Below are positions 15,676-23,552 of a DNA stretch of 29,857 nucleotides, one piece after another. The stretch comes from Syntrophaceae bacterium UBA2192 (lineage in GTDB: Bacteria; Desulfobacterota; Syntrophia; Syntrophales; UBA2192), in contig DCVI01000186.1 of the NCBI GenBank assembly GCA_002327315.1, forward strand, positions 1 to 29,857, given 5' to 3'. Each line of letters begins with the position of its first letter. Within the stretch, counting starts at the first letter, position 1. A program made the position numbers and the translations under genes. The notes below the pieces were generated by a model. That model made no database searches and was not told the DNA's origin. It saw only the letters and a list, made by a program, of their open reading frames with translations.

Positions 15676-16381
15676 GTGAAAACCGGTCAAAAACTGGGCA
15701 GGCGGGGAATTCCTTGAACGGGCCGGCGGGGTGGCAGGGCTGCTGACGTTCGGGGCGTGGGCGACGCCTGCCGTGGCGCAAACGGGGGATGCGGGCCGCA
15801 AGCCCTCCAAGGCCGACCCCTCCCGGGTCAGAAAGATCCTGGACGGGATGGAATCGCAGATCGGCCGTTACTGGAGCACTCCCCGCAAGGATGCCGAGTT
15901 TCTCCACCTCATGGTGAAGGCAACGCGTGCGGTCCATATCCTCGAAGTGGGGACGTCCCAGGGCTACTCGGCGATCTGGATGGGGCTTGCCCTGGAAGAA
16001 ACGGGCGGCCGGCTGATGACGATCGAAATCGACACGGAACGACACAGGCTGGCCCGGAAAAATGTCCAGGACGCCGGCCTTGCCGGGAGGGTCACCCTGA
16101 TTCGGGGGGATGCCCACAGGGAAATTGCGGGGCTAAGGGGCACCTTTGATTTCGTGTTCCTCGATGCCGACAAGGACGGCCAGATGGACTATTTCAGGAA
16201 GCTCTACCCGAACAAGCTCGCCCCCGGCGCGATCATCGCAGTGCACAACGCCATCTCCGAGGCCGGTGACATGAAAGACTATGCGGAAACGATCCGCAGG
16301 CTCCCCGATTTCGACACGGTCATCATCAGCACGACCCTGGGTGACGGAATCAGCCTGAGTTATCGCCACCGGGCTTCGTGA
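15676..16381 (+). CDS. Tat-signal O-methyltransferase, frameshifted in the signal peptide
   Basis: The body (from about 15780) is a class I SAM-dependent O-methyltransferase of the catechol/caffeoyl-CoA type. Motif I is ILEVGTSQGYSAIW, the acidic loop is MTIEIDTER, and FDFVFLDADKDGQMDYF and the following Asn are metal/substrate positions. A good start exists at GTG 15676 with AGGAGG upstream, but that frame ends at TGA 15715. Removing one G from the run at 15704-15707 joins it to the downstream frame. The joined reading gives LGRREFLERAGGVAGLL, a classical twin-arginine signal, with a cleavage site near PAVAQ. Without the upstream part the only start is GTG 15731 inside the h-region. The shift is either real inactivation of export or a base-call error. 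A Tat-exported SAM enzyme is puzzling because SAM is cytoplasmic. Confidence 0.78.
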
Positions 16382-16397
16382 AGGAGCGGAATGCACA

Positions 16398-16423
16398 AAA
16401 AGCCCCTCGCACCAGGGGCTTTT
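16398..16423. terminator. Bidirectional terminator
   Basis: AAAAGCCCCT (16398-16407) pairs with AGGGGCTTTT (16414-16423) over a 6-nt loop. It lies between the convergent methyltransferase and DUF5658 genes. Confidence 0.88.
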
Positions 16424-16465
16424 CATTTCAGTCCAGACCGCAACGGAAATAATGCACGGAGTGAA

Positions 16466-16810
16466 TCAGCGGGCGAGGGGGCCGTTGGCAAGGAGGTGAA
16501 TCTGGTAGGAGATGACGCCAGCAAAGAGCAGGGCCGTGCCGGCAAGGATCACCCGGAAGAGCCTGAGACGGCTGTAGAGGCAGATGAGGACCAGCAGGGA
16601 GGAGACGGCCGCGACCTTCCAGATCCAGAAGCGCTCGCCATAGGCGTCGATAGCCGCCCGGACAACGGGGTTGCACTCGGCACCCCCCGTGGCGAGGATC
16701 ACCTGCGTGAAGATGGCATCGAGGATGTTCAGCCCGGCCACGAGAATGACAAGCGAAGCAAGCCCCACGCCATACTCGAACTGATGCAGATCCTCTCTTG
16801 ATGCCTTCAT
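16466..16810 (-). CDS. DUF5658-type small membrane protein
   Basis: This 114-residue protein has three predicted membrane helices (about residues 13-36, 61-80 and 85-108). It carries the family pattern NILDAIFTQVILATGGAECNPV: an Asn-Asp pair in helix 1 and a Glu-x-Asn-Pro after it. The start at 16810 (MKASRED) was chosen because AGGGTGA lies 7 nt upstream. The in-frame ATG at 16849 has no site. The function of the family is unknown. It is a single gene facing the methyltransferase, with AT-rich DNA upstream. Confidence 0.8.
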   Translation of the reverse strand: MKASREDLHQFEYGVGLASLVILVAGLNILDAIFTQVILATGGAECNPVVRAAIDAYGERFWIWKVAAVSSLLVLICLYSRLRLFRVILAGTALLFAGVISYQIHLLANGPLAR

Positions 16811-16872
16811 CGGTTTCACCCTGTTTATTTTATCGGGCAATCCTGTCAAGACCTTGAGATCTTCTTTCCGGA

Positions 16873-16905
16873 CAAATTTCTTAACCTTACAAATTTATTA
16901 ACCTT
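16873..16905. repeat. Tandem 16-bp direct repeat in the DUF5658/MarR intergenic region
   Basis: CAAATTTCTTAACCTT (16873-16888) and CAAATTTATTAACCTT (16890-16905) differ at one base and recur at a 17-nt period. They lie in AT-rich sequence between the divergent genes starting at 16810 and 17074. They could be a regulator-binding site or an AT-rich promoter element. Confidence 0.5.
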
Positions 16906-16994
16906 CGAGCGGATCGAATTTCGAAAAAATAATTTTGCGGTTATATGCCACCGGATAACAGACGCAGGTCGTCATCTTGTCCCGGAAATTCTCA

Positions 16995-17045
16995 TTGACA
17001 GGAAGAAATTATTTTTATACCTCAATAATAGAGATATCAAATATC
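16995..17045 (+). promoter_or_regulatory. Candidate MarR promoter with palindromic operator
   Basis: A consensus TTGACA (16995-17000) is followed at a short 15-nt spacing by TATACC (17016-17021). Just downstream, GATATCAAATATC (17033-17045) is a perfect 5-bp inverted repeat around CAA, placed over or right after the expected start point. MarR proteins commonly repress by binding such palindromes over their own promoters. Confidence 0.45.
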
Positions 17046-17073
17046 ATAGTATCAACCAAACAGGCAGGATTGA

Positions 17074-17499
17074 ATGCAGGATGACCGGCTGATATACATG
17101 CTCGCCATGGCTCATCTGGCGGTGCGAACCCACATCGGCAGCGAATTCCTGAAGGAGGGGATCAAGGTCACCTTGCCCCAGGCAACGGTCCTCTTTCTTC
17201 TGCAGGAAAAGGACGGGCGGATGCTGTCCGAAATCGGCCAGGCGATCGGTGTGGACAATTCGGCCGTCACGGGTCTTGCCGATCGGCTTGAGAGGGCGGG
17301 TTACGTCACCCGGGAACCGAACCCCGGGGACCGCAGGGTCTGGCACCTCCACCTCACACCGCAAGGCAGGGGCGAGGCTCAAAAGGCATCCGGTGTCGTC
17401 GGTCGGGTGAATGCGGAGGCCAGGGCGGGATTCTCCGAGCAGGACATCGAAGGTTTCAAAAGCGTGCTGAAGGGTTTCTATAAGAAGTTCAGGAAATGA
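17074..17499 (+). CDS. MarR-family transcriptional regulator
   Basis: This 141-residue winged-helix protein has a recognition region from about 52 to 98 (MLSEIGQAIGVDNSAVTGLADRLERAGYV). The wing follows, REPNPGDRRVWHLHLTPQGR, with the family's conserved DxR. Terminal helices should form the dimer. It is full length for MarR. A QueG-like iron-sulphur gene starts 19 nt after the stop, so the two are surely cotranscribed. A palindrome at 17033-17045 is a candidate autoregulatory operator. The effector is unknown. Confidence 0.93.
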   Translation: MQDDRLIYMLAMAHLAVRTHIGSEFLKEGIKVTLPQATVLFLLQEKDGRMLSEIGQAIGVDNSAVTGLADRLERAGYVTREPNPGDRRVWHLHLTPQGRGEAQKASGVVGRVNAEARAGFSEQDIEGFKSVLKGFYKKFRK

Positions 17500-17518
17500 C
17501 CCTTGCCGGGAGGTGAGT

Positions 17519-18292
17519 ATGGAGAAGGAACAGATCCGAAAATACGGCCTGGAGCTCGGGGTGGATGCCGTCGGCTTTGTCGCCCTCGAGGACTATAAGT
17601 CACCCAAGTCGCCGGATCCGAAGAGCTATCTGCCGAAGGCGAAGTCCATCGTCGTGCTCGCCCACAGGATGATCGACGGGGCCCTCGACAGCAAAAACCC
17701 GCGGTTCAACATCGCGGGCCGAATGGCGGTGATGGACACCTCGAAGAGCCACCTCTACCTCATGGCGCGGTTCATCGAGGGGCGAACGGGCAAAAAAACA
17801 TCCCCGGTGCTTTCCTCCTACCCCCTCGACATGGAGGCCCCGACCCTGGGTCTTGTCGGCGATATCTCGCTGAGGCACGCCGCCGTTGCGTCGGGCCTCG
17901 GGGTCTTCGGCCGGCACAACCTCGTGATCCACCCGCGCTTCGGGTCCCGGCTGAGCTTCACGGGGCTCCTCACGGAGCTGCCTCTCGCCTCGGATGAACC
18001 TCTCAAGGAAGATCTGTGCAACAACTGCGGCCTCTGCGTCGAAGCCTGCCCGGGAAAGGCGCTCGAGGCGGAGGGCAGGACGGAAGAGCTGAAGTGCCTG
18101 AAGGCATCCCAGCCGTTCGGGATCCCGGGCCTGTACGGCTATCTCCGCAAGTTCATCGGGAAAACGCCGGAGGAGCAGCAGGCCATTCTCAAGGACCCGA
18201 AGCTCATGAGCCTCTATCAGGCATCCTTCATCGGGTTCCAGTACACCTGCTTCAATTGCATTGCCGTCTGCCCCATCGGCGAGATGTGCTGA
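17519..18292 (+). CDS. QueG-like 4Fe-4S protein (epoxyqueuosine reductase-related)
   Basis: This 257-residue protein has an N-terminal domain related to the corrinoid-binding part of QueG and reductive dehalogenases (YLPKAKSIVVLAHRM, and SLRHAAVASGLGVFGRHNLVIHPRFG). A double-cluster ferredoxin part follows: C167, C170, C173 and C177 in CNNCGLCVEACP, then C194, then C244, C247 and C251 in CFNCIAVCP. That is eight cysteines for two [4Fe-4S] clusters. It is much shorter than true QueG, which has a C-terminal HEAT-like extension, so tRNA modification is unlikely. It may be an electron-transfer or reductase protein under control of the adjacent MarR repressor. The ATG at 17519 was preferred over GTG 17513 because GGGAGGTGA directly precedes it. 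Confidence 0.88.
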   Translation: MEKEQIRKYGLELGVDAVGFVALEDYKSPKSPDPKSYLPKAKSIVVLAHRMIDGALDSKNPRFNIAGRMAVMDTSKSHLYLMARFIEGRTGKKTSPVLSSYPLDMEAPTLGLVGDISLRHAAVASGLGVFGRHNLVIHPRFGSRLSFTGLLTELPLASDEPLKEDLCNNCGLCVEACPGKALEAEGRTEELKCLKASQPFGIPGLYGYLRKFIGKTPEEQQAILKDPKLMSLYQASFIGFQYTCFNCIAVCPIGEMC

Positions 18293-18334
18293 TGAGTTGA
18301 GCAGCAGGAAGCGGGGCGGCATGCCCCGGAAAAG

Positions 18335-18362
18335 AAAGCCCCTTGCATCGGAGGGGCTTTTT
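18335..18362. terminator. Bidirectional terminator
   Basis: AAAGCCCCT (18335-18343) pairs with AGGGGCTTT (18352-18360), with flanking A and T tracts. It separates the QueG-like gene from the convergent TerC-like gene, whose stop codon abuts it. Confidence 0.85.
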
Positions 18363-19288
18363 CATGTCCGGGACTTTTTGGCCAGCCAGCGGGATTTCAA
18401 AAAGAAGTACCCGACGATGAAAAAAGTGGCCAGGGGGGTGAGCCATTCGGGAACGTGGTAGCCGAAGCCGTGGACAAGCATCACGCAGCCCAGGACGAAG
18501 ACGGAGTACATGGCTCCGTTTTTGAGAAAAACGTATTTCTTGATCCTGTCGACGCCGTAGACCGTAAGCTGCCGGACAACGATGGCGCCTATCCCGTTTC
18601 CGAGCAGGATCAGGGGCACCGCGAGGGTGAAGGCGAAGGCCCCCACGACGCCGTCGATGGAAAAGGTCAGGTCGATCACCTCCAGGTAGAGGATCTTCCC
18701 GATGTCGGACATGTGGCCCTCGCCGGAGAGCAGGCGCGCCTCCTGCTCCTCGGCGTAGCGCTTGAAACCGTGGGTGATGAAGAAGGCCGACGAGCCCACG
18801 ACGGCCCCGAAGGCAAGCATCGGGCTGTCATCGAGGGCAAACCAGACGATCGCCGTCAGCGCAATGGAAACGACAGCATAGAACCAGGCCCCCTGGCGGG
18901 CGAAGATCCGCTCGACGGGGAGTCCGTATTTTTTCGGCTCGAGAAAAATCCAGTGACAGAAGAGAAATACAAAAAAGACCCCGCCTCCCATGAGCAGGAC
19001 GGGAGAGCTGTCCTCGATGGCCTTGAGGGCCACCGGGTCGCCGGTGAGGCTCGCCGTGAAGGCATCCCAGGGCCCCAGGCCCGGCGTCATGACCCAGACG
19101 ATGAGCCAGGGAAGCGCGCCTCGGACGACGAAGACCGCGATCAGGATCCCCCAGGTGAGAAACCACCTTCGCGCCCAGGGCTGCATGCCCTGCAGGACCT
19201 CGGCGTTGATGATGGCGTTGTCGATGCTGGTGATCGACTCGAAGAGGGCAAGCCCCAAAACGATCAGGATCGCTGATGTTATATCCAT
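18362..19288 (-). CDS. TerC-superfamily membrane protein (DUF475)
   Basis: This 308-residue polytopic protein has about eight membrane helices. The first carries ALFESITSIDNAIINA and a later one EVIDLTFSIDGVVGAFA: paired acidic, Ser/Thr-Asp motifs in the membrane that mark the TerC/LysE-type transporter fold. This DUF475 branch is related to tellurite-resistance TerC and to manganese exporters. Metal-ion transport is a reasonable guess but is not shown by sequence. A Shine-Dalgarno-like AGGGTAGGCGG precedes the ATG at 19288. It is monocistronic, with no ter genes nearby. Confidence 0.9.
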   Translation of the reverse strand: MDITSAILIVLGLALFESITSIDNAIINAEVLQGMQPWARRWFLTWGILIAVFVVRGALPWLIVWVMTPGLGPWDAFTASLTGDPVALKAIEDSSPVLLMGGGVFFVFLFCHWIFLEPKKYGLPVERIFARQGAWFYAVVSIALTAIVWFALDDSPMLAFGAVVGSSAFFITHGFKRYAEEQEARLLSGEGHMSDIGKILYLEVIDLTFSIDGVVGAFAFTLAVPLILLGNGIGAIVVRQLTVYGVDRIKKYVFLKNGAMYSVFVLGCVMLVHGFGYHVPEWLTPLATFFIVGYFFLKSRWLAKKSRT

Positions 19289-19355
19289 TGCCGCCTACCC
19301 TGTGCGATTCGGAACAGAATACACGGGGACAGGATAAGGAGCAACGTTCCCCCCG

Positions 19356-19679
19356 TCAAGTCAAAAGGCTTTTTCTTGCCGCCTCGAACCGGCGCACCAT
19401 TCGCCGGAAAGCCGGCATGAAGGACCATTCAGAACCGAGGGGATGATTCTTTCCCCCCGATACCGCGTAAGCGGAATCCTCCAGGGCACTGATCAGGACC
19501 AAACCCGGACGGTCGATCGGAAAGGCCTCGCCCGCACGGATCAGATGATCCCCCGGGGTGCCTGCCTGGGTCAGCCACAGGACCCCTTTGCTGCACGAGA
19601 CGATTCTGCCCGCAACTTCCCCGTCCAGCCGGGTCAGTTCATCCCGGCACAGCCTGTGTGTATCCTCTGATTTCATCAT
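19356..19679 (-). CDS. DUF2917 domain protein
   Basis: This 107-residue protein has a DUF2917 signature: LCRDELTRLDG, then GRIVSCSKGVLWLTQAGTPGD, then HLIRAGEAF and GLVLISALEDSAYAV. It looks like a small beta-rich, cupin-like fold. The start was set at 19679, where GGAGAGGG precedes ATG. The frame is open further upstream to 19892, but that part has no family similarity and overlaps the promoter region. It is divergent from a MocR regulator gene. The pairing suggests control by it, which is inference. Function is unknown. Confidence 0.85.
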   Translation of the reverse strand: MMKSEDTHRLCRDELTRLDGEVAGRIVSCSKGVLWLTQAGTPGDHLIRAGEAFPIDRPGLVLISALEDSAYAVSGGKNHPLGSEWSFMPAFRRMVRRFEAARKSLLT

Positions 19680-19751
19680 CGAGCCCTCTCCGTCTTGAGA
19701 TGTGGTTGGACTGGCGGGCCTTTCAGTAAGCTCCACCCTTTGACGGAATCG

Positions 19752-19810
19752 AGTATAGGCCCGATGAAAGATGGACAACAGATTCAGCAATTGAATTTGT
19801 TTGGCAAACA
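19752..19810. promoter_or_regulatory. Divergent control region with 13-bp palindrome
   Basis: TGTTTGGCAAACA (19798-19810) is a perfect palindrome around a central G, roughly midway between the DUF2917 and MocR genes. On the minus strand TATACT (19757-19752) is a good -10 box for DUF2917, though its -35 (TGTTGT) is weak. The palindrome would suit binding by the divergent GntR-type regulator. Confidence 0.4.
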
Positions 19811-19912
19811 GATGTGGTTTTTTAAAACTGTTATCGTAATAAAATAGGGCAGCTGTATCTTCCCGGTTTCTGCGGGGAACCCTATGATTCATTATAAGAA
19901 AGGGAACCGGAC

Positions 19913-21340
19913 ATGAAAACGAAAGCGAACGCTCTCTACGAGGAAGTGGCCGGGAAGATGGACCATCTTATCCGGCACGGCACCTACCGGACGGGGGACC
20001 GAATACCCTCGATCCGGGACATCAGCCGCTCCATGAAGGTGAGCATCTCGACGGCACTCGAGGCCTATCGCCTTTTGGAAGTGAAGGGGCTCATCGAGGC
20101 GCGCCCCCAGTCGGGCTACTACGTCTCGCCGCCGCGGCTTATGCCGGTTACGGAGCCGCAACTCTCCAGGGCGGATCTGAAACCGGCCGAAGCGAGTATC
20201 AGCGAGATCGCGCGGGTCATCGTGAAGGATGCCTCAAGCCCGTCCTTTGTCAACCTCGGCATGGCGACGCCGAACGTGGACCTTCTGCCGGCTAAAAAGC
20301 TCAACCGCATGCTCGCGAGTGTCGTGCGGGCAAAGGACGCAACGAGCGTCTCCTACATCTTCTCGAACGGCTACGAACCGCTTCGCATACAGATCGCCCA
20401 ACGGGCGATCCAGGCCGGCTGCCCGCTGACCCCCGACGAGGTCGTCGTCACCACGGGCTGTCACGAGGCGATCGCCATAACGCTTCGAGCCCTGTGCCGG
20501 CCCGGGGACGCCGTGGCCATCGAGTCGCCCTTCTTCTTCAACCACCTGCAGGCCATGGCCGCCATGGGGCTGAAGATCGTGGAGATCCCATCGAGCCCGA
20601 AAGAGGGGATCAGCCTGGAGGCCCTGGCCTACGCCCTGGAGCAGGCACCCGTGAAGGCCTGCCTGGTGAGCGCAAACTACAGCAACCCCACGGGCAGCTC
20701 CATGCCCGATCACCGCAAGAAGTCCCTGGTGAAAATGCTTGCCGAAAGGCAGATCCCGCTCATCGAAGACGACATCTACGGCGATCTTTCCTTTTCCGAC
20801 GCGAGGCCCCGGGCGGCAAAATCCTTCGACCGGGAAGGGCTCGTCGTCCTCTGTTCGTCCTTCTCGAAGACGCTTGCACCGGGGTACCGCGTCGGTTGGG
20901 TCGCGCCCGGCCGCTATCAAAGGGAGATCGAGCACCAGCGCATGATCAACACGCTGGCCCCTGCCTCGCCCACCCAGATGGCCGTGGCCGAATTCCTGGC
21001 CAGCGGGGGCTATGAACGACACCTGCGCAAGGTGAGGCGGATCTACGAAAAGCAGCTGGGTCGGATGCTCGAGGCCGTCCGCCGGCTCTTTCCCGAGGGG
21101 ACGAAGACGACCCGTCCCGACGGCAGCTTCATCTTCTGGGCGGAGCTTCCCGCAAGCGTGGATTCCCTGGAGCTGTTCCGTAAGGCAAGGGAACAAGGGA
21201 TCTCGATTGCGCCCGGCCCGATCTTCTCGAATTCGGGCAAGTACAGGAATTTCCTGAGGCTCAACGCCGCCCACTGGTCGCCAGCGGTCGAGCGTGCCCT
21301 CGAGACCGTTGGCGAACTGGCGATGGGGAAGAACCACTGA
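19913..21340 (+). CDS. MocR/PdxR-type GntR regulator with aminotransferase domain
   Basis: This 475-residue fusion has a GntR winged helix at about 1-75 (GTYRTGDRIPSIRDISRSMKV) joined by a linker to a fold-type I aminotransferase domain (about 100-470). The PLP-binding Lys is about 319 in SSFSKTLAPGYR, with the upstream ANYSNPTGS and IEDDIYGDLSF motifs intact. Such proteins usually use PLP or a PLP-amino-acid adduct as an effector rather than as a catalyst, and often bind near their own promoter. The divergent gene is DUF2917, so regulation of that gene is likely. No pyridoxal biosynthesis or taurine/GABA genes are beside it. Confidence 0.94.
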   Translation: MKTKANALYEEVAGKMDHLIRHGTYRTGDRIPSIRDISRSMKVSISTALEAYRLLEVKGLIEARPQSGYYVSPPRLMPVTEPQLSRADLKPAEASISEIARVIVKDASSPSFVNLGMATPNVDLLPAKKLNRMLASVVRAKDATSVSYIFSNGYEPLRIQIAQRAIQAGCPLTPDEVVVTTGCHEAIAITLRALCRPGDAVAIESPFFFNHLQAMAAMGLKIVEIPSSPKEGISLEALAYALEQAPVKACLVSANYSNPTGSSMPDHRKKSLVKMLAERQIPLIEDDIYGDLSFSDARPRAAKSFDREGLVVLCSSFSKTLAPGYRVGWVAPGRYQREIEHQRMINTLAPASPTQMAVAEFLASGGYERHLRKVRRIYEKQLGRMLEAVRRLFPEGTKTTRPDGSFIFWAELPASVDSLELFRKAREQGISIAPGPIFSNSGKYRNFLRLNAAHWSPAVERALETVGELAMGKNH

Positions 21341-21394
21341 GCCGGCAAGCTGGATCGTGCATCGCCCATCCAGGTTCGGAAAGGCCCTCTGCGG

Positions 21395-21796
21395 CTATTT
21401 TCCTAGCAGTCTGTTCAGGATCTGCCCAATGATCGTTTCCGTCTCCGGGGGCGGGGTGGTGAGAGAAACGAAACCCTGGGGTGCCTGGGTTTCCGATGCG
21501 GCAATCACCTTTCCACCTCTGGTTATCTCCACTTTCAAGGTGCCCTCGGCCGACGTCTTCCTGAAAAGACAGAGCGCCGTCAGCCCCTTCCCCTGATATT
21601 CAAACGGTACGGTTCCTTCCACATTCTGTGGCTTGGGCACCTCCCCGGTTGCCACAAATGCATAGTGACCGCTGACCTTGAGACCCGGTGTCCCCGAGAC
21701 ACTGATTTTCAAATCCGACTCCATCCCCTTGAAAGTGTCTCCGCAACCCCAGAGGATGAAAACCACCAGCGGGATGACAAACAACCGTTTTTTCAT
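21395..21796 (-). CDS. Small lipoprotein of unknown function
   Basis: This 133-residue protein begins with a short basic and hydrophobic signal ending in the lipobox LWGC (KKRLFVIPLVVFILWGCGD), so it is a lipid-anchored envelope protein. The mature part looks beta-rich (LKISVSGTPGLKVSGHYAFV, then GTLKVEITRGGKVIA) and ends in an amphipathic helix. No family is recognised. ATG 21796 follows CAGGAG. It starts 25 nt after the CDF transporter stop and is the last gene of that operon. Confidence 0.8.
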   Translation of the reverse strand: MKKRLFVIPLVVFILWGCGDTFKGMESDLKISVSGTPGLKVSGHYAFVATGEVPKPQNVEGTVPFEYQGKGLTALCLFRKTSAEGTLKVEITRGGKVIAASETQAPQGFVSLTTPPPETETIIGQILNRLLGK

Positions 21797-21821
21797 GGTA
21801 TCTCCTGTGCTTGCTGTTTTA

Positions 21822-22799
21822 TTACTCATTTGTTCTCAGTGATTTTATCGCAATCTCGCCGCGCTCGGATTCCGTCAGCAAACACCCGGCCAGGCATTTG
21901 CCGGCGCAATCGCCGGTACAGGGCTCGATGTGGATCGTCACGGTGGAGTTGGCCAGATGTTCTTTGATGGCCCGGGATAATCTCTGGGCCAGACGGTGTG
22001 AGCTCTCTACCGTCATTTTCGGGTCCACCTGGATATGGAACTCGACAAACCGGAAATGTCCGGCCTTTCTCGCCCTGAGATAATGGTAGCCGCGAACCGT
22101 ACCCCGATTCTCTTCGATGAGATTCCGAATCCAGGCCCGCTCTTCCTCGGGCAGGTTGGCATCCAGAAGATCCCGGGCGGACTGCACCGTCAGATCATAG
22201 GCCGCCTTGATAATCAGGAGCGCCACGGCAATGGCGCAGACCGGGTCCAGCCCGTTGAGGTCATAACCCGGCAGAATCCATTGCCCGAGCCAGATCAGCG
22301 CGAGCCCCGCCATGACACCCACCGAGGTATAGACATCCGTTCTCAAATGCCATGCATCGGCCAGGAGAGCGACGGAGTCCGTTTCCCTGCCCACTTTGAA
22401 CAGCTTTTGGGAAACGATGACGTTCGTGACGGCTGAGATCAGCATGACCCCGACACCCCAAAAGGCCGTCTCGATGGGCTCCGGATGGATAAACTTCTTG
22501 ATGGCTTCATAGATGATCCACCCGGCAGCGAGAAAGATCAAAAGCGCCTCAACGGTGCCCGAGACATTTTCGATCTTCCCGTGGCCGAAGGGGTGATCGT
22601 CATCGGCGGGCTTGCTGGATGTCCTGACGGAGAACCAGGCGATGATCGCTGCCACCAGATCCATCCCGGAGTGAATGGCCTCGGAGATGACGGATACCGA
22701 GTTGATCACGATGCCAACAACGAGCTTCATCAGGACGAGAGCCGTGTTGGAAATCACAGAAAGAAGCGCAACCCGGGTTTTTCGTTTCTGCACATCCAT
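21822..22799 (-). CDS. Cation diffusion facilitator with cysteine-rich tail
   Basis: This 325-residue CDF transporter has six helices in the first 210 residues. The transport-site motifs are SEAIHSGMD in helix 2 and LLADAWHLRTD in helix 5, both with the HxxxD pair expected for zinc-type exporters. A His-rich stretch, DDDHPFGHG, follows helix 2. The C-terminal cytoplasmic domain (about 215-295) includes FHIQVDPKMTV. Its extension carries CTGDCAGKCLAGC, four cysteines spaced every four residues, which is not usual for the family and could bind Zn, Cd or Cu. It is probably a proton-coupled metal exporter. It sits 21 nt after the zinc-ribbon gene and just before the lipoprotein. Confidence 0.93.
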   Translation of the reverse strand: MDVQKRKTRVALLSVISNTALVLMKLVVGIVINSVSVISEAIHSGMDLVAAIIAWFSVRTSSKPADDDHPFGHGKIENVSGTVEALLIFLAAGWIIYEAIKKFIHPEPIETAFWGVGVMLISAVTNVIVSQKLFKVGRETDSVALLADAWHLRTDVYTSVGVMAGLALIWLGQWILPGYDLNGLDPVCAIAVALLIIKAAYDLTVQSARDLLDANLPEEERAWIRNLIEENRGTVRGYHYLRARKAGHFRFVEFHIQVDPKMTVESSHRLAQRLSRAIKEHLANSTVTIHIEPCTGDCAGKCLAGCLLTESERGEIAIKSLRTNE

Positions 22800-22820
22800 G
22801 CGTTTGCTTCCTGCTTCCCG

Positions 22821-23096
22821 TTAGTCGAACAAATCCTGGAGAAATCCCTTCTTCTTGTGATGATAACTTCCATGATCCTTGTGGTCTTTCTCGCGATGTT
22901 TGTCATAGGGCTCCTCCTGCCTGGATGTCGGAACTGCCGGACGCGGCTCCGGCAGAACTGTCGGAGCTGAACGTTCAATAATTTTGTCGAGTTCCCCCCT
23001 GTCGAGCCAGACGCCTCTACACTTCGGGCAATAGTCGATCTCGATACCCTGTCGCTCGGACATCACTAAAGACACATTGCAGACGGGACAATTCAT
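22821..23096 (-). CDS. TFIIB-type zinc-ribbon protein
   Basis: This 91-residue protein starts with a zinc ribbon, CPVC (residues 3-6) and CPKC (about 23-26), followed by RGVWLDRGELDKIIE, the signature of the bacterial zf-TFIIB family. The rest is a low-complexity tail with a His/Lys-rich section (HREKDHKDHGSYHHKKK) that might bind metal. TGGAGG precedes the ATG. It is the first gene of an operon with a CDF exporter and a lipoprotein. The family often occurs beside membrane or metal proteins, and its exact function is unknown. Confidence 0.88.
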   Translation of the reverse strand: MNCPVCNVSLVMSERQGIEIDYCPKCRGVWLDRGELDKIIERSAPTVLPEPRPAVPTSRQEEPYDKHREKDHKDHGSYHHKKKGFLQDLFD

Positions 23097-23231
23097 GATT
23101 TGCCTCCATGGTGGTTCGTATTCACTGTAAAATTCAGTCTCAACGCTAATCCTGAGAGGAAAGCTTCCTCAGAAGACAGCTGTCGGCTGTTTCCGTTACC
23201 GGTGATCGAATGCGGTATAAAAAGGATGGGT

Positions 23232-23552
23232 TTAAAGCTGGAGGGGAGGAGCTTTGTTTGTGTAAGCAGAAAAATCGAGAGATGAAGGAGGAGAAATAAC
23301 GGCCTCGGTAACCCGGCCTGAAAAAACGAGGCAGGCATCCGTCACCAGAGACGCATTACATGCTATCGAAAGGGTGGAACCCGTTTCGATTTTATTCGGT
23401 GTACCCGAGGCCGAGCCTTTAACCTTGCAGATTGAGCAGGAGACGGACTGGAAGGGAAGATCGTCGTGGTGAACAGCCAATGCCAGCGACGTAAAAAAAA
23501 ACAGTGCGGCAACGAAGATGGTTATGAGGTTTCGTCTTAAACAAGGTTTCAT
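23232..23552 (-). CDS. Small secreted His/Cys protein, possibly metal related
   Basis: This 106-residue protein has a good Sec signal (NLITIFVAALFFFTSLALA, cleavage before VHHDD). The mature part has paired His and Asp at its start and SCSIC, followed by two further Cys. I do not recognise the family. Comparable small secreted proteins occur beside heavy-metal exporters, and here the CDF operon starts 136 nt downstream on the same strand. GAGGACAG lies before the ATG at 23552. The C-terminal 40 residues look less constrained, so the true end or frame is less certain. Confidence 0.58.
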   Translation of the reverse strand: MKPCLRRNLITIFVAALFFFTSLALAVHHDDLPFQSVSCSICKVKGSASGTPNKIETGSTLSIACNASLVTDACLVFSGRVTEAVISPPSSLDFSAYTNKAPPLQL

